Below, piece after piece: positions 1 to 8,345 of a stretch of DNA of 64,000 bases (position 1 is its first letter; each line of letters begins with the position of its first letter). Under the pieces are notes generated by a model. It did not search any database. It worked only from the letters and a program-made list of their open reading frames with translations, and was not told the DNA's origin. The position numbers and the translations under genes are program-made. Source of the stretch: Muribaculaceae bacterium. Its GTDB lineage: Bacteria > Bacteroidota > Bacteroidia > Bacteroidales > Muribaculaceae. The stretch is taken from assembly GCA_023667285.1 (NCBI GenBank), contig JAMPAK010000001.1, forward strand, positions 1,423,234-1,487,233, read 5' to 3'.

Positions 1-1
1 G

Positions 2-355
2 CAGAAGGCCGAGGGGACAGTCTATGTAATCACCTCGGAGGGGGACGACATCCCGCCATATGTCACCACAGACCGCGACTATGTCCCCACGGGCCGTTCG
101 GCCGACCCCATCCACAGCGATGTGGCCACGCTCCACTTCAATGTGGGGAAGAAGGAGAAGATCTCTCGCGGAGACATCGTGGGGTTTCTCATAGCCAAGG
201 GTGGCCTAGAGGCGCAGGAAGTGGGCACAATCACGCTGCGCGACCATTCGGCGCTGGTGACTGTCCCTCGCTCGAAGGCTGCTGAACTAGTCAGGACGCT
301 CGCTCCTCACCGCATCAAAAATACCCGTGCACGAATAGGTGAGCTGAGAGGATAA
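2..355 (+). CDS. DEAD-box RNA helicase, C-terminal end (partial)
   Basis: The open frame runs in from the left edge, so only the last 117 or so residues are seen. They start with the end of the helicase core and its linker ([15 protein letters not shown]), followed by a DbpA-type RNA-binding domain ([20 protein letters not shown], then a [15 protein letters not shown] segment). This domain tethers DbpA/CsdA-type ATP-dependent helicases to structured RNA, usually 23S rRNA during ribosome assembly. A GTG at 122 could be mistaken for a start, but the frame is open upstream with helicase-like sequence. The catalytic motifs lie outside the window, so the exact subfamily cannot be decided. Confidence 0.85.
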   Translation, partial: QKAEGTVYVITSEGDDIPPYVTTDRDYVPTGRSADPIHSDVATLHFNVGKKEKISRGDIVGFLIAKGGLEAQEVGTITLRDHSALVTVPRSKAAELVRTLAPHRIKNTRARIGELRG

Positions 356-383
356 TTTTCTATGTTTTTCAAATAAAAATGTG

Positions 384-391
384 TAATTTTG
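384..391 (+). promoter_or_regulatory. -7 promoter box for pyrB
   Basis: TAATTTTG matches the Bacteroidota consensus TAnnTTTG. It lies 26 bases before the ATG at 418. No good -33 box is seen. It argues against the longer open frame that starts at 379, which would put the promoter inside the gene. Confidence 0.65.
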
Positions 392-417
392 CAGGAGAAT
401 TCCCACATTTCACTGCA

Positions 418-1338
418 ATGAACACAAAAAGTCTTGTATCTATCAGCGACCTGAGCCGCGAGGAGATACTGAGCCTGCTCGAGACGGCCCGTCACTTTGA
501 GGAGAACACCAACCGCCGCCTGCTGGAGGGCAAGGTTGTGGCGACCCTCTTCTTCGAGCCTTCCACCCGCACACGCCTCAGTTTCGAGACCGCTGTCAAC
601 CGCCTGGGGGGCCGCGTCATAGGCTTCTCGGACGCCGCCAACACCTCGACCTCTAAAGGTGAGACGCTCAAGGACACCATCAAGATGGTCAGCAACTATG
701 CCGACCTCATAGTGATGCGCCACTTTCTGGAAGGGGCGGCCCTCTATGCCACGGAGGTCACAGATGTCCCCGTGATCAATGCCGGGGACGGCGCCCACCA
801 GCACCCCTCGCAGACCATGCTCGACCTCTATTCAATCTACAAGACCCAGGGACGGCTCGAGAATCTCACCATCACCCTTGTGGGCGACCTGAAGTATGGA
901 CGCACAGTCCATTCTCTCATCATGGCCATGAGATTCTTCAACCCCACGTTCCGCTTTGTGGCCTGCAAGGAACTCGACATGCCTGAGGAATACAAGCAGT
1001 TCTGCCGCGACAACGGGATAAAGTTCACCGAGCACACCGACTTCTCGCCCGAGGTGATCAACACCAGCGACATTATCTATATGACCCGAGTGCAACGAGA
1101 GCGCTTCGCAGACATCATGGAGTATGAGCGTGTGAAGGATCTCTATAATCTCAACAATGCCATGCTTGCGGATGCACCTGAGCATCTGCGCATTCTCCAT
1201 CCTCTGCCCCGTGTCAACGAAATCTCGCAGGATGTCGACGACAATCCCCGTGCCTACTATTTCGAGCAGGCCCGCAACGGCCTCTATGCCCGCCAGGCCC
1301 TCATCTGCCGCTCGCTCGGCATCGATGTCACAGACTAA
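418..1338 (+). CDS. pyrB: Aspartate carbamoyltransferase catalytic chain
   Basis: This enzyme joins carbamoyl phosphate and L-aspartate to give N-carbamoyl-aspartate, the committed step of pyrimidine synthesis. The 306-residue product has the usual length. The carbamoyl-phosphate loop [13 protein letters not shown] lies near residue 50, with the downstream [11 protein letters not shown] loop, the [10 protein letters not shown] segment and the C-terminal HPLPRVNEI. The ATG at 418 was chosen because the frame's first ATG at 379 overlaps the -7 box. pyrI follows after 21 bases, so the protein probably forms the allosteric catalytic/regulatory complex with it. Confidence 0.96.
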   Translation: MNTKSLVSISDLSREEILSLLETARHFEENTNRRLLEGKVVATLFFEPSTRTRLSFETAVNRLGGRVIGFSDAANTSTSKGETLKDTIKMVSNYADLIVMRHFLEGAALYATEVTDVPVINAGDGAHQHPSQTMLDLYSIYKTQGRLENLTITLVGDLKYGRTVHSLIMAMRFFNPTFRFVACKELDMPEEYKQFCRDNGIKFTEHTDFSPEVINTSDIIYMTRVQRERFADIMEYERVKDLYNLNNAMLADAPEHLRILHPLPRVNEISQDVDDNPRAYYFEQARNGLYARQALICRSLGIDVTD

Positions 1339-1359
1339 CCCTTAATCTTCACAACAGCA

Positions 1360-1821
1360 ATGAACGAATCGAAAGCCTCGCTCGCGGTGGCAGCCCTCCG
1401 CAACGGCACCGTCATAGACCACATCCCCTCATCAGTGCTATTCAAGGCAGTGAAAATCCTGGGGATAGAGAAGATTGGGAGCGCAGTCACCATAGGCAAC
1501 AATCTAGACTCCAAGAAACTCGGCCATAAGGGCATCATCAAGGTGGCCGATGTGTTCTTCCCGGAGACCGTGCTAAACCGCATTGCCCTCATAGCCCCCT
1601 CGGCGGTGGTCAACATCATCCGCGACTATGAGGTGGTGGAGAAATTTCCCGTCACTCTCCCTGACACCATCGTGGGGCTTGTGAAGTGTGGCAATCCCAA
1701 ATGCATCACCAACAACGAACCGATGCGCACACGCTTTCACGTCACAGACCGCGAGGATGTCACCATCGCCTGCCACTACTGCTCACATACGGTCAAGGCC
1801 GCTGACGCCCAGATAATCTGA
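1360..1821 (+). CDS. pyrI: Aspartate carbamoyltransferase regulatory chain
   Basis: This is the non-catalytic chain that binds CTP/ATP and links catalytic trimers in the cytosolic holoenzyme. At 153 residues it has the family's usual length. The N-terminal nucleotide-binding part (VAALRNGTVIDHIPSS) is followed by a C-terminal zinc domain whose four cysteines are visible as KCGNPKC and CHYC near residues 109-141. It sits directly after pyrB, and the next gene starts 4 bases after its stop, indicating one operon. Confidence 0.96.
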   Translation: MNESKASLAVAALRNGTVIDHIPSSVLFKAVKILGIEKIGSAVTIGNNLDSKKLGHKGIIKVADVFFPETVLNRIALIAPSAVVNIIRDYEVVEKFPVTLPDTIVGLVKCGNPKCITNNEPMRTRFHVTDREDVTIACHYCSHTVKAADAQII

Positions 1822-1825
1822 TAAG

Positions 1826-2413
1826 ATGGCTAAGGTCTCCTGGAAGCCCGGCACACAGATCTATCCCCTCCCGGCGGTGCTGGTCACCTGTGGCGATGCC
1901 ACGCGTTCCAATATGCTCACCGTGGCGTGGACAGGGACAATATGTACCAACCCGCCCATGTGTTATATCTCCGTGAGGCCTGAACGCTACAGCCACGCCA
2001 TCATCAAGGAGAAGATGGAGTTTACCATCAATCTGACAACCCGAAACATGGATCGCGCCACAGACTGGGCCGGAGTGCGCTCAGGCGCAGACTATGATAA
2101 GTGGGCCGAGACGGGTCTCACGCCTTATCCCGGACAGGCGGTGGCGTGTCCCAGCATCCAGGAGTCGCCCCTCAGCATAGAGTGTCGGGTCAAGGAGATT
2201 CTCAGCCTGGGGAGCCACGACATGTTCATAGCTGACGTTGTCAACGTCCTGGCTGAGGATAGCCTCATCGATCCTGAGACCAATGCCTTCGACCTTGGTA
2301 AAGCCGGACTGATATCATATGCCCACGGCCAGTATTACGGCCAGGGACCAAGACTGGGACGCTTCGGATGGAGTGTCCAGCGCAGACCGAATGCCCGTAA
2401 AAGAAAAAACTAA
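1826..2413 (+). CDS. Flavin reductase-like FMN-binding protein
   Basis: The 195-residue protein looks like the flavin reductase-like split-barrel family, which binds FMN and is often annotated as flavoredoxin or NAD(P)H:flavin oxidoreductase. Visible family features include the N-terminal [19 protein letters not shown], the [19 protein letters not shown] core strand and the [13 protein letters not shown] stretch. It is cytosolic with no signal peptide. The gene follows pyrI by 4 bases and precedes glyA by 11, so it is cotranscribed with pyrimidine and one-carbon genes, but the physiological electron acceptor cannot be read from sequence. Confidence 0.85.
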   Translation: MAKVSWKPGTQIYPLPAVLVTCGDATRSNMLTVAWTGTICTNPPMCYISVRPERYSHAIIKEKMEFTINLTTRNMDRATDWAGVRSGADYDKWAETGLTPYPGQAVACPSIQESPLSIECRVKEILSLGSHDMFIADVVNVLAEDSLIDPETNAFDLGKAGLISYAHGQYYGQGPRLGRFGWSVQRRPNARKRKN

Positions 2414-2424
2414 ACCAATCATAT

Positions 2425-3705
2425 ATGCAAAAAGACACCACAGTATTTGACATCATCGAGCGTGAGCATCAGCGCCAGAAGAAGGGAATTGAGCTCATCG
2501 CCTCAGAAAACTTTGTCTCAGACGACGTGATGCGCGCCATGGGCTCATGTCTCACCAACAAGTATGCCGAGGGTTATCCCGGCCATCGCTATTATGGCGG
2601 CTGTGAGGTGGTCGACGAGGTTGAGACACTCGCCATCGAGCGCCTCAAGAAACTCTTTGGAGCAGAGTGGGCCAATGTGCAGCCTCACTCAGGCGCACAG
2701 GCTAATATGGCAGTCTTCATGGCCTGCCTGCAGCCCGGCGACAAGTTTCTTGGCCTCAATCTGAGCCATGGCGGTCATCTGAGCCACGGAAGCCCCGTGA
2801 ATTTCTCAGGTCTGATGTTCAATGCCCTTGAGTATAATGTCTCAGCCGAGACCGGCCTCGTGGACTATGACCAGATGGAAGAAGTGGCCCGCAGAGAGCG
2901 TCCGCGCCTCATCATCGGAGGTGCGAGTGCCTACAGCCGTGAATGGGACTATGCGCGCATGCGCGCCCTGGCCGACGAGATAGAGGCCATATTCATGGTG
3001 GACATGGCTCACCCGGCCGGCCTGATTGCCGCAGGTCTGCTTGACAATCCCGTGAAATATGCCCACATCGTCACCACTACGACCCACAAGACCTTGCGCG
3101 GCCCTCGCGGCGGTGTCATTATGATGGGCAAGGACTTTGAGAACCCTTGGGGCAAGAAGACCCCAAAGGGTGTGACACGCATGATGTCGTCGCTGCTTGA
3201 CTCAGCCGTGTTCCCCGGTGTGCAGGGTGGCCCCCTCGAGCATGTCATCGCAGCCAAGGCTGTGGCCTTCGGCGAGGCCCTTCAGCCAGACTTCCGCGAA
3301 TATCAGATTCAGGTCCAGAAAAATGCCAAGGCTCTCGCAGAGGCACTCCTGGCCCGCGGCTACAACATCGTGTCGGGGGGCACGGACAACCACTGCATCC
3401 TGCTCGACCTCCGTGCCAAGTTTCCCGACCTCACCGGCAAGGTGGCTGAGAAGGCTCTTGTTGAGGCTGACATCACAGCCAACAAGAATATGGTGCCTTT
3501 CGACTCACGCTCACCCTTCCAGACCTCAGGCATCCGTCTCGGCACACCGGCCATCACGACACGCGGCGCCAAGGAGCCTCTCATGGCTGAGATCGCTGAG
3601 ATGATCGACACTGTCCTGACCTCGCCTGAGGATTCCAAGGTGATCGCTGCCGTCCGCGAGCGCGTCAACAAGACCATGGAGCAGTATCCGATGTTTGCTT
3701 ATTGA
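2425..3705 (+). CDS. glyA: Serine hydroxymethyltransferase
   Basis: This PLP enzyme interconverts serine and glycine while charging tetrahydrofolate with a one-carbon unit. The 426-residue length is typical. Visible marks are the N-terminal [13 protein letters not shown], the [15 protein letters not shown] substrate loop, and the PLP lysine in [14 protein letters not shown] near residue 223. It ends the pyrB-pyrI-flavin reductase run, and a hairpin follows 25 bases after its stop. Confidence 0.97.
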   Translation: MQKDTTVFDIIEREHQRQKKGIELIASENFVSDDVMRAMGSCLTNKYAEGYPGHRYYGGCEVVDEVETLAIERLKKLFGAEWANVQPHSGAQANMAVFMACLQPGDKFLGLNLSHGGHLSHGSPVNFSGLMFNALEYNVSAETGLVDYDQMEEVARRERPRLIIGGASAYSREWDYARMRALADEIEAIFMVDMAHPAGLIAAGLLDNPVKYAHIVTTTTHKTLRGPRGGVIMMGKDFENPWGKKTPKGVTRMMSSLLDSAVFPGVQGGPLEHVIAAKAVAFGEALQPDFREYQIQVQKNAKALAEALLARGYNIVSGGTDNHCILLDLRAKFPDLTGKVAEKALVEADITANKNMVPFDSRSPFQTSGIRLGTPAITTRGAKEPLMAEIAEMIDTVLTSPEDSKVIAAVRERVNKTMEQYPMFAY

Positions 3706-3730
3706 TTTATCCCTGAAAAAAACGATATGC

Positions 3731-3770
3731 CGGGCATGCCTACAGATTGTGTGGGCATGCCCGCGCTTGT
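3731..3770 (+). terminator. Hairpin terminator after glyA
   Basis: Ten-base perfect arms, CGGGCATGCC at 3731-3740 and GGCATGCCCG at 3754-3763, enclose a 13-base loop. They are followed by CGCTTGTTTGC, only moderately T-rich. The position between glyA and the galM promoter fits a terminator. Confidence 0.6.
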
Positions 3771-3803
3771 TTGCTAAGTTTATGTTTTTTTGGCTCTAAT
3801 TAG

Positions 3804-3835
3804 TTTGCAGACAAGATGAGAATTGATTACATTTG
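3804..3835 (+). promoter_or_regulatory. Promoter of the galactose operon
   Basis: A -33 TTTG (3804-3807) and a -7 TACATTTG (3828-3835) are separated by exactly 20 bases, an excellent match to the Bacteroidota housekeeping promoter. The galM ATG is 37 bases downstream. Confidence 0.8.
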
Positions 3836-3872
3836 CGAAAAATAATCATCAATCTCCCCTTAGAAGCAAGAT

Positions 3873-4925
3873 ATGAAAATCACTACTCTTGTCTATCCGT
3901 CGGTGAAACTGCCGGAAATCAAATATTATATCCTCCGCAACAAGCGCGGAGCCTCGGTGATGCTCTCGAGCCTCGGCGCCGGCATAGTCGGCGTGTGGGT
4001 CCCTGACCGCGAAGGAAAACTCGAGGATGTAGTGCTCGGCTACAACTCACCCTCCTCCTATATGGCAGACGGCCCTTGCGCAGGCAAGGTGCCTGGCCGA
4101 TATGCCAACCGTATAGCCCTCGGGCATTTCACTCTCGACGGCAAAGAATATACCTTGGCTATCAACAATGGCCCCAATGCCCTCCACGGAGGCCCAACGG
4201 GTTTCCAGAACCGCGTGTGGGAGAGTCGCATTCTCGAGGATGGCTGCAGCGTGGAGTTCACATATCGCTCGGCTGACGGTGAGGAGGGCTATCCCGGCAA
4301 TCTCACCGCCACCGCCACTTATACTTGGGATGATGAGGACCGCCTCACTCTCCGCCTCCAGGCTGAGACAGATGCACCGACGGTGGTCAATCTCACCAAC
4401 CATGCCTATTTCAATCTCAACGGTGAGTCGTCAGGCTCTGTCCTCGACCATGAACTTAAACTCGACGCATCACGCTTCCTCCCCACTGACCCCACGCAGA
4501 TTCCAACGGGCGAGCTTGCTCCTGTGGCCGGGACACCCATGGACTTCATTGACTACAAGACTCTGGGCCGCGACATCAATGCCGACTATGAGCCGCTGAA
4601 GATTGGCAAGGGTTATGACCACTGTTGGGTCATCGACGGATATAAAAAAGGGGAGATGCGACATGCCGCCACTCTGCGCTCATCCCGATCAGGCCGACAG
4701 CTCGACGTCTCGACCACACAGCCCGGTGTACAAGTCTACACCGGAAACTGGCTCAAGGGATGTCCGGAGTCAATCAGCCATGGAGAGTATGATGACTATG
4801 CCGGAGTGGCTCTCGAGTGTCAGGGATTCCCCGACTCTCCCAACAAGCCCTCGTTTCCCTCGACGGTACTTCGACCCGGGGAGACCTATGATGAGACAAT
4901 CGAATTCAAATTCTCAACAATATGA
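3873..4925 (+). CDS. galM: Aldose 1-epimerase (mutarotase)
   Basis: Interconverts alpha and beta anomers of galactose/glucose, feeding alpha-galactose to galactokinase. The 350-residue product carries the galactose mutarotase marks: NALHGG with the first histidine, TNHAYFNLNGE with the second, and the C-terminal ECQGFPDSPNKPSFPS bearing the catalytic glutamate. There is no clear signal peptide, so it is probably cytosolic. Its stop overlaps the next ATG by 4 bases (ATGA), and galK follows one gene later, confirming a galactose context. Confidence 0.94.
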   Translation: MKITTLVYPSVKLPEIKYYILRNKRGASVMLSSLGAGIVGVWVPDREGKLEDVVLGYNSPSSYMADGPCAGKVPGRYANRIALGHFTLDGKEYTLAINNGPNALHGGPTGFQNRVWESRILEDGCSVEFTYRSADGEEGYPGNLTATATYTWDDEDRLTLRLQAETDAPTVVNLTNHAYFNLNGESSGSVLDHELKLDASRFLPTDPTQIPTGELAPVAGTPMDFIDYKTLGRDINADYEPLKIGKGYDHCWVIDGYKKGEMRHAATLRSSRSGRQLDVSTTQPGVQVYTGNWLKGCPESISHGEYDDYAGVALECQGFPDSPNKPSFPSTVLRPGETYDETIEFKFSTI

Positions 4926-5827
4926 AACCTACACTCTTTGTGCTTGCTGCCGGAATGGGCTCGCGTTACGGAGGCCTCAAGCAGCTCGATCCGCTCGGCC
5001 CTCAGGGCCAGACTATAATGGACTATTCCATATATGATGCCATCCAGGCCGGTTTCGGCAAGGTGGTGTTCGTCATCCGCAAGGACTTCGAGCAGGAGTT
5101 CCGCGACAAGATTATATCGAAATATGAAGGCCACATCCCAGTTGAGGTGGTTTTCCAGTCGACCGACAAGCTCCCTGAGGGCTATGTCTGCCCCGCAGAC
5201 CGCGCCAAGCCCTGGGGCACAAACCACGCAGTGCTCATGGGCAAGGATGTCATCAAGGAGCCTTTTGCCGTCATCAATGCCGACGACTTCTATGGCCGCG
5301 ATGCTTTCCGTGTGATTGCTGAGGACCTGATGCGTCCGCGCGACCGCAAGGGTGACTACTCGATGGTGGGATTCCGTGTGGGCAACACCATGACGGAGAA
5401 CGGTTCTGTATCGCGCGGTGTCTGCACCAAGGGTGAGGACGGCAACCTCACAGGGGTTGTAGAGCGCACAGCCATAGCCTATCGTCCCGACGGCTCAATC
5501 TTCTTCGTGGACGAGGAGGGAAAGGAGCAGACCCTCGACCCAATGACTCCTGTGTCCATGAATCTCTGGGGCTTCACACCTGACTACTTCGACTACTCTG
5601 AAAGAGAGTTCAAGAAGTTCCTCGACCGAGACATCAACACACCCAAGTCAGAGTTCTTCATCCCCCTCTGCGTCGACACACTCATCCACGACGGCGAGGC
5701 TACAGTCAAGGTGCTTGACACTGACTCGCGCTGGTTTGGCGTCACCTATTCGGCTGACCGCCCCGGCGTTGTCGAGAAGTTTGCCCGTCTCCATGAGGAG
5801 GGTGTCTATCCCGACAAAATGTTCTGA
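4922..5827 (+). CDS. Sugar nucleotidyltransferase of the galactose operon
   Basis: The 301-residue protein begins with the NTP-transferase signature LAAGMGSRYGGLKQ, which binds nucleoside triphosphate and Mg2+, followed by AVINADDFYG, resembling the metal-binding aspartate region. The fold makes NDP-sugars from a sugar 1-phosphate and an NTP. Placement between galM and galK, with no galT or galE in the window, suggests that it turns the galactokinase product (or glucose 1-phosphate) into a UDP-sugar. That is inference from context; the sugar and base specificity cannot be read. It overlaps galM by 4 bases, and galK starts 26 bases after it. Confidence 0.85.
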   Translation: MKPTLFVLAAGMGSRYGGLKQLDPLGPQGQTIMDYSIYDAIQAGFGKVVFVIRKDFEQEFRDKIISKYEGHIPVEVVFQSTDKLPEGYVCPADRAKPWGTNHAVLMGKDVIKEPFAVINADDFYGRDAFRVIAEDLMRPRDRKGDYSMVGFRVGNTMTENGSVSRGVCTKGEDGNLTGVVERTAIAYRPDGSIFFVDEEGKEQTLDPMTPVSMNLWGFTPDYFDYSEREFKKFLDRDINTPKSEFFIPLCVDTLIHDGEATVKVLDTDSRWFGVTYSADRPGVVEKFARLHEEGVYPDKMF

Positions 5828-5853
5828 AATACAAACTTACCATCATAAAGACC

Positions 5854-6993
5854 ATGGAACTGAAGAAAAAGATAGAGAAAGCCTTCGAGGAGCATTTCGG
5901 AGGAACCGGCACTCTCTATGCCTCTGCCGGACGTATCAACCTCATTGGCGAGCATACCGACTATAACGGCGGTTTTGTCTTCCCCGGTGCCATCGACAAA
6001 ATCATCATGGCTGATATCAGACCCAATGGGACAGACAAGGTGAACGTCTACTCCATCGACATCAAGGAGAGCGCCACCTTTGGCCTCAACGAGGAGGATG
6101 CCCCTGAGCAGCAGTGGGCGCGCTATATCTTCGGCGTATGCCGTGAGGTCATCAAGCGAGGAGGTACAGTGAAAGGCTTTGATGCGACCTTTGCAGGCAA
6201 TGTTCCCCTTGGTGCAGGTCTGAGTTCGTCGGCTGCCCTTGAGTCGTGTTTCGCGTTTGCTCTCAACGACCTCTTCAACAACAACTCATTTCCCAAGTTT
6301 GAGCTCGCCAAGATTGGCCAGTCGACCGAACACAACTACTGTGGCGTCAACTGTGGCATCATGGATCAGTTTGCATCGGTTTTCGGCAAGAAGGATTGCC
6401 TGATCCGTCTGGACTGCCGCTCGCTCGAGTATGAGTATTTCCCCTTCAAGATTGACGGCTATAAACTCGTGCTTGTCGACTCAGTCGTTAAACACGAACT
6501 TGTCGACTCACCCTACAACAAGCGCCGCCAGTCGTGTGAGCGAGTGGCCAAGCGTCTTGGCATCGAAACTCTCCGCGATGCAGACATGGAGGCTCTCGAT
6601 GCCATCAAGAGCGATATCTCGGCTGAAGACTACATGCGCGCCAAGTTTGTCATCGAGGAGAAAGAGCGTGTGCTTGAGGTTTGTGATGCCCTTAACCGTG
6701 GCGACATCGACACAGTGGGCCGTCTCATGTATGAGACTCACCGCGGTCTATCGAAGGACTATGAGGTGTCGTGTGAGGAGCTCGACTACCTCAACGACAT
6801 CGCCAAGGAGTGTGACGTCACCGGCTCGCGTATCATGGGCGGCGGATTCGGCGGCTGCACCATCAACCTTGTGGCTGATGACAAGTATGACAACTTCATC
6901 GCCACAGCCAAGGAGAAGTTCAATGCCCGCTATGGACATGAACCCAAGATCTATGACGTGGTCATCTCAGACGGAGCCCGCAAGGTAGAGTGA
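5854..6993 (+). CDS. galK: Galactokinase
   Basis: Phosphorylates alpha-D-galactose at C1 with ATP, the entry step of the Leloir route. The 379-residue GHMP kinase shows the galactokinase signature GRINLIGEHTDYNGGFVFPG at residues 27-46, the ATP loop PLGAGLSSSAALE near residue 120 and the C-terminal GSRIMGGGFGGCTINLV. It is the last gene of the galM-nucleotidyltransferase-galK unit, and hairpins follow it. Confidence 0.96.
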   Translation: MELKKKIEKAFEEHFGGTGTLYASAGRINLIGEHTDYNGGFVFPGAIDKIIMADIRPNGTDKVNVYSIDIKESATFGLNEEDAPEQQWARYIFGVCREVIKRGGTVKGFDATFAGNVPLGAGLSSSAALESCFAFALNDLFNNNSFPKFELAKIGQSTEHNYCGVNCGIMDQFASVFGKKDCLIRLDCRSLEYEYFPFKIDGYKLVLVDSVVKHELVDSPYNKRRQSCERVAKRLGIETLRDADMEALDAIKSDISAEDYMRAKFVIEEKERVLEVCDALNRGDIDTVGRLMYETHRGLSKDYEVSCEELDYLNDIAKECDVTGSRIMGGGFGGCTINLVADDKYDNFIATAKEKFNARYGHEPKIYDVVISDGARKVE

Positions 6994-7012
6994 AAAATCA
7001 CTATAAATGAAT

Positions 7013-7068
7013 TGTCGGATGGCGCCTTAGGACATTGGTTCTATCAAGTCATCCGGCATTTCTTTGTT
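7013..7068 (+). terminator. Possible terminator after galK
   Basis: Arms TGTCGGATG (7013-7021) and CATCCGGCA (7050-7058) pair over 9 bases with one G-T pair around a 28-base loop. The T-rich TTTCTTTGTT follows. The loop is long, so this is a moderate call. Confidence 0.45.
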
Positions 7069-7120
7069 AATGCATCTAGGCTATCTGGCCCGGTATAGAC
7101 GCGCTGAGTGAGAACCTGAC

Positions 7121-7164
7121 AGATAACACAAGCCGGCTACTCACGCAGCCGGCTTGTGTTATCT
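7121..7164. repeat. 18-bp perfect inverted repeat between galK and the sigma gene
   Basis: AGATAACACAAGCCGGCT (7121-7138) and its exact reverse complement (7147-7164) enclose an 8-base loop. No T-run follows on either strand, so it is not a textbook intrinsic terminator. It could still be a bidirectional transcript end between the convergent galK and sigma genes, or the end of a lost element. The rest of the 6994-7412 gap is AT-rich and holds no convincing gene. Confidence 0.7.
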
Positions 7165-7412
7165 AAACCAAAATTTTAATACCATGAAAAATCAATACCT
7201 AAACATGAAAATTTCGTTGCCTTAAACAATCTTTTTTACCTTGGCATGTAGCCTTTTAGAAACTTGTTGCTGTCCCTCTGACAGCCATTCTGTTGAAACG
7301 TGAAATCTTATTTATCGGAAAGTAAATGTCTGTATGAAACGTGGATGACGAATCGAAAAATGTGTCGTAAGCCTTAGTCAGATTTTGTGGAGTCTGTGTG
7401 ATGAACAGGTGA

Positions 7413-7916
7413 TCAGCGATAGTCGGCAAATTGTTCCTGAAGTTTTTTACGGGCGAAGAAGATGCGGCTCTTCACCGTGCCAAGCGGCAGGTTCATCTTA
7501 TCGGCTATCTCGTTGTATTTATATCCGGCCACATGCATCGAGAATGGGATGCGGTAGTCGTCAGAAAAAGCGTTGATGGCGGCTGTGATCTCAGATGCAC
7601 CATAGGCGCCTTCGGGGGTCTCAAGTCCGGAGTCCTGTGAGAGATTGAGGTGGAAAAGGTCATCAGTCTGGTCTACAACAGTGGCGCTGCGCGACACTCG
7701 GCGATAATTGTTGATGAAGATGTTGCGCATGATTGTGAAGACCCAGCCCTTGAAGTTAGTATTGTCGACATATTTGCTCTCATTGTCGAGCGCCTTAAGA
7801 GTAGTGTCCTGAAGGAGGTCATAGGCGTTGTCGCGGTTTGAAGTGAGCATATAGGCAAAGTTAAGGAGATTTGCCTGAAGGCCCATGAGCTTGCTCTGAA
7901 ATTCCTGTGATGCCAT
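7413..7916 (-). CDS. RNA polymerase sigma factor, ECF type
   Basis: The 167-residue protein has a sigma-70 region 2 (residues about 12-80, with YDLLQDTTLKAL and the GWVFTIMRNIFINNYRR core-binding/-10 part) and a region 4 helix-turn-helix (residues about 110-160, YNEIADKMNLPLGTVKSRIFFARKKL). No region 1 or 3 is present, as in ECF factors. It would direct RNA polymerase to a regulon that the window does not reveal. No anti-sigma gene is adjacent on either side, unlike many ECF genes. A TAACTTTG box on the minus strand lies upstream. Confidence 0.92.
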   Translation of the reverse strand: MASQEFQSKLMGLQANLLNFAYMLTSNRDNAYDLLQDTTLKALDNESKYVDNTNFKGWVFTIMRNIFINNYRRVSRSATVVDQTDDLFHLNLSQDSGLETPEGAYGASEITAAINAFSDDYRIPFSMHVAGYKYNEIADKMNLPLGTVKSRIFFARKKLQEQFADYR

Positions 7917-7981
7917 GTTTATATGTCTTTATGAGGTGAGTGAATTATTGTGTTTCTGGTCTGTTGTTCTTTTGAACACTT

Positions 7982-7989
7982 CAAAGTTA
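7982..7989 (-). promoter_or_regulatory. -7 promoter box for the sigma factor gene
   Basis: On the minus strand this reads TAACTTTG, fitting TAnnTTTG, 65 bases before the sigma ATG. No good -33 partner is seen. The surrounding 7917-8345 gap is strongly AT-rich around 8020-8150 and carries no convincing gene. Confidence 0.5.
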
Positions 7990-8241
7990 CGCCAATCCCG
8001 CGGACTGAGAAAATATTGTCTCAAAAAATATTTATATTTACACAAAGAAAATTTTGAATAAAATTATATATAATTGATATACAACAAAATAACCATAAGA
8101 TAAAATTATTGCAATTTTGTTACAATGTACAATTATATTACAATCTCAGTCTGTTTACGGACTCTCGGGCTGAGATTGGCTTTATTGTATCAGGTTGTGG
8201 CGTGTTTGTCTATAAGGTGGGGATTAGTGTGAATAATTGTG

Positions 8242-8249
8242 TAATTTTG
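8242..8249 (+). promoter_or_regulatory. -7 promoter box for the envelope operon
   Basis: TAATTTTG, in the context GTGTAATTTTGC that also occurs at pyrB, gdhA and miaB. It lies about 97 bases before the ATG at 8346. It falls inside the longer open frame starting at 8109, which is therefore not the real start. Confidence 0.6.
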
Positions 8250-8345
8250 CAGCCTGGCAGACAGTGGCCGTCCGCGGCTTTGAACTTTAGCAAGCCGGGT
8301 CGCGTTAGTTTAGTATCTCAAACGTTTCAATTATCGATTCATCAG

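Noticed and set aside
379-417. Upstream extension of pyrB from an ATG at 379
   Set aside because: The extension contains the -7 box, and its residues are not like the family N-terminus.
7183-7224. 13-codon frame MKNQYLNMKISLP
   Set aside because: Too short, with no promoter box close upstream; mentioned only as a possible gene remnant.
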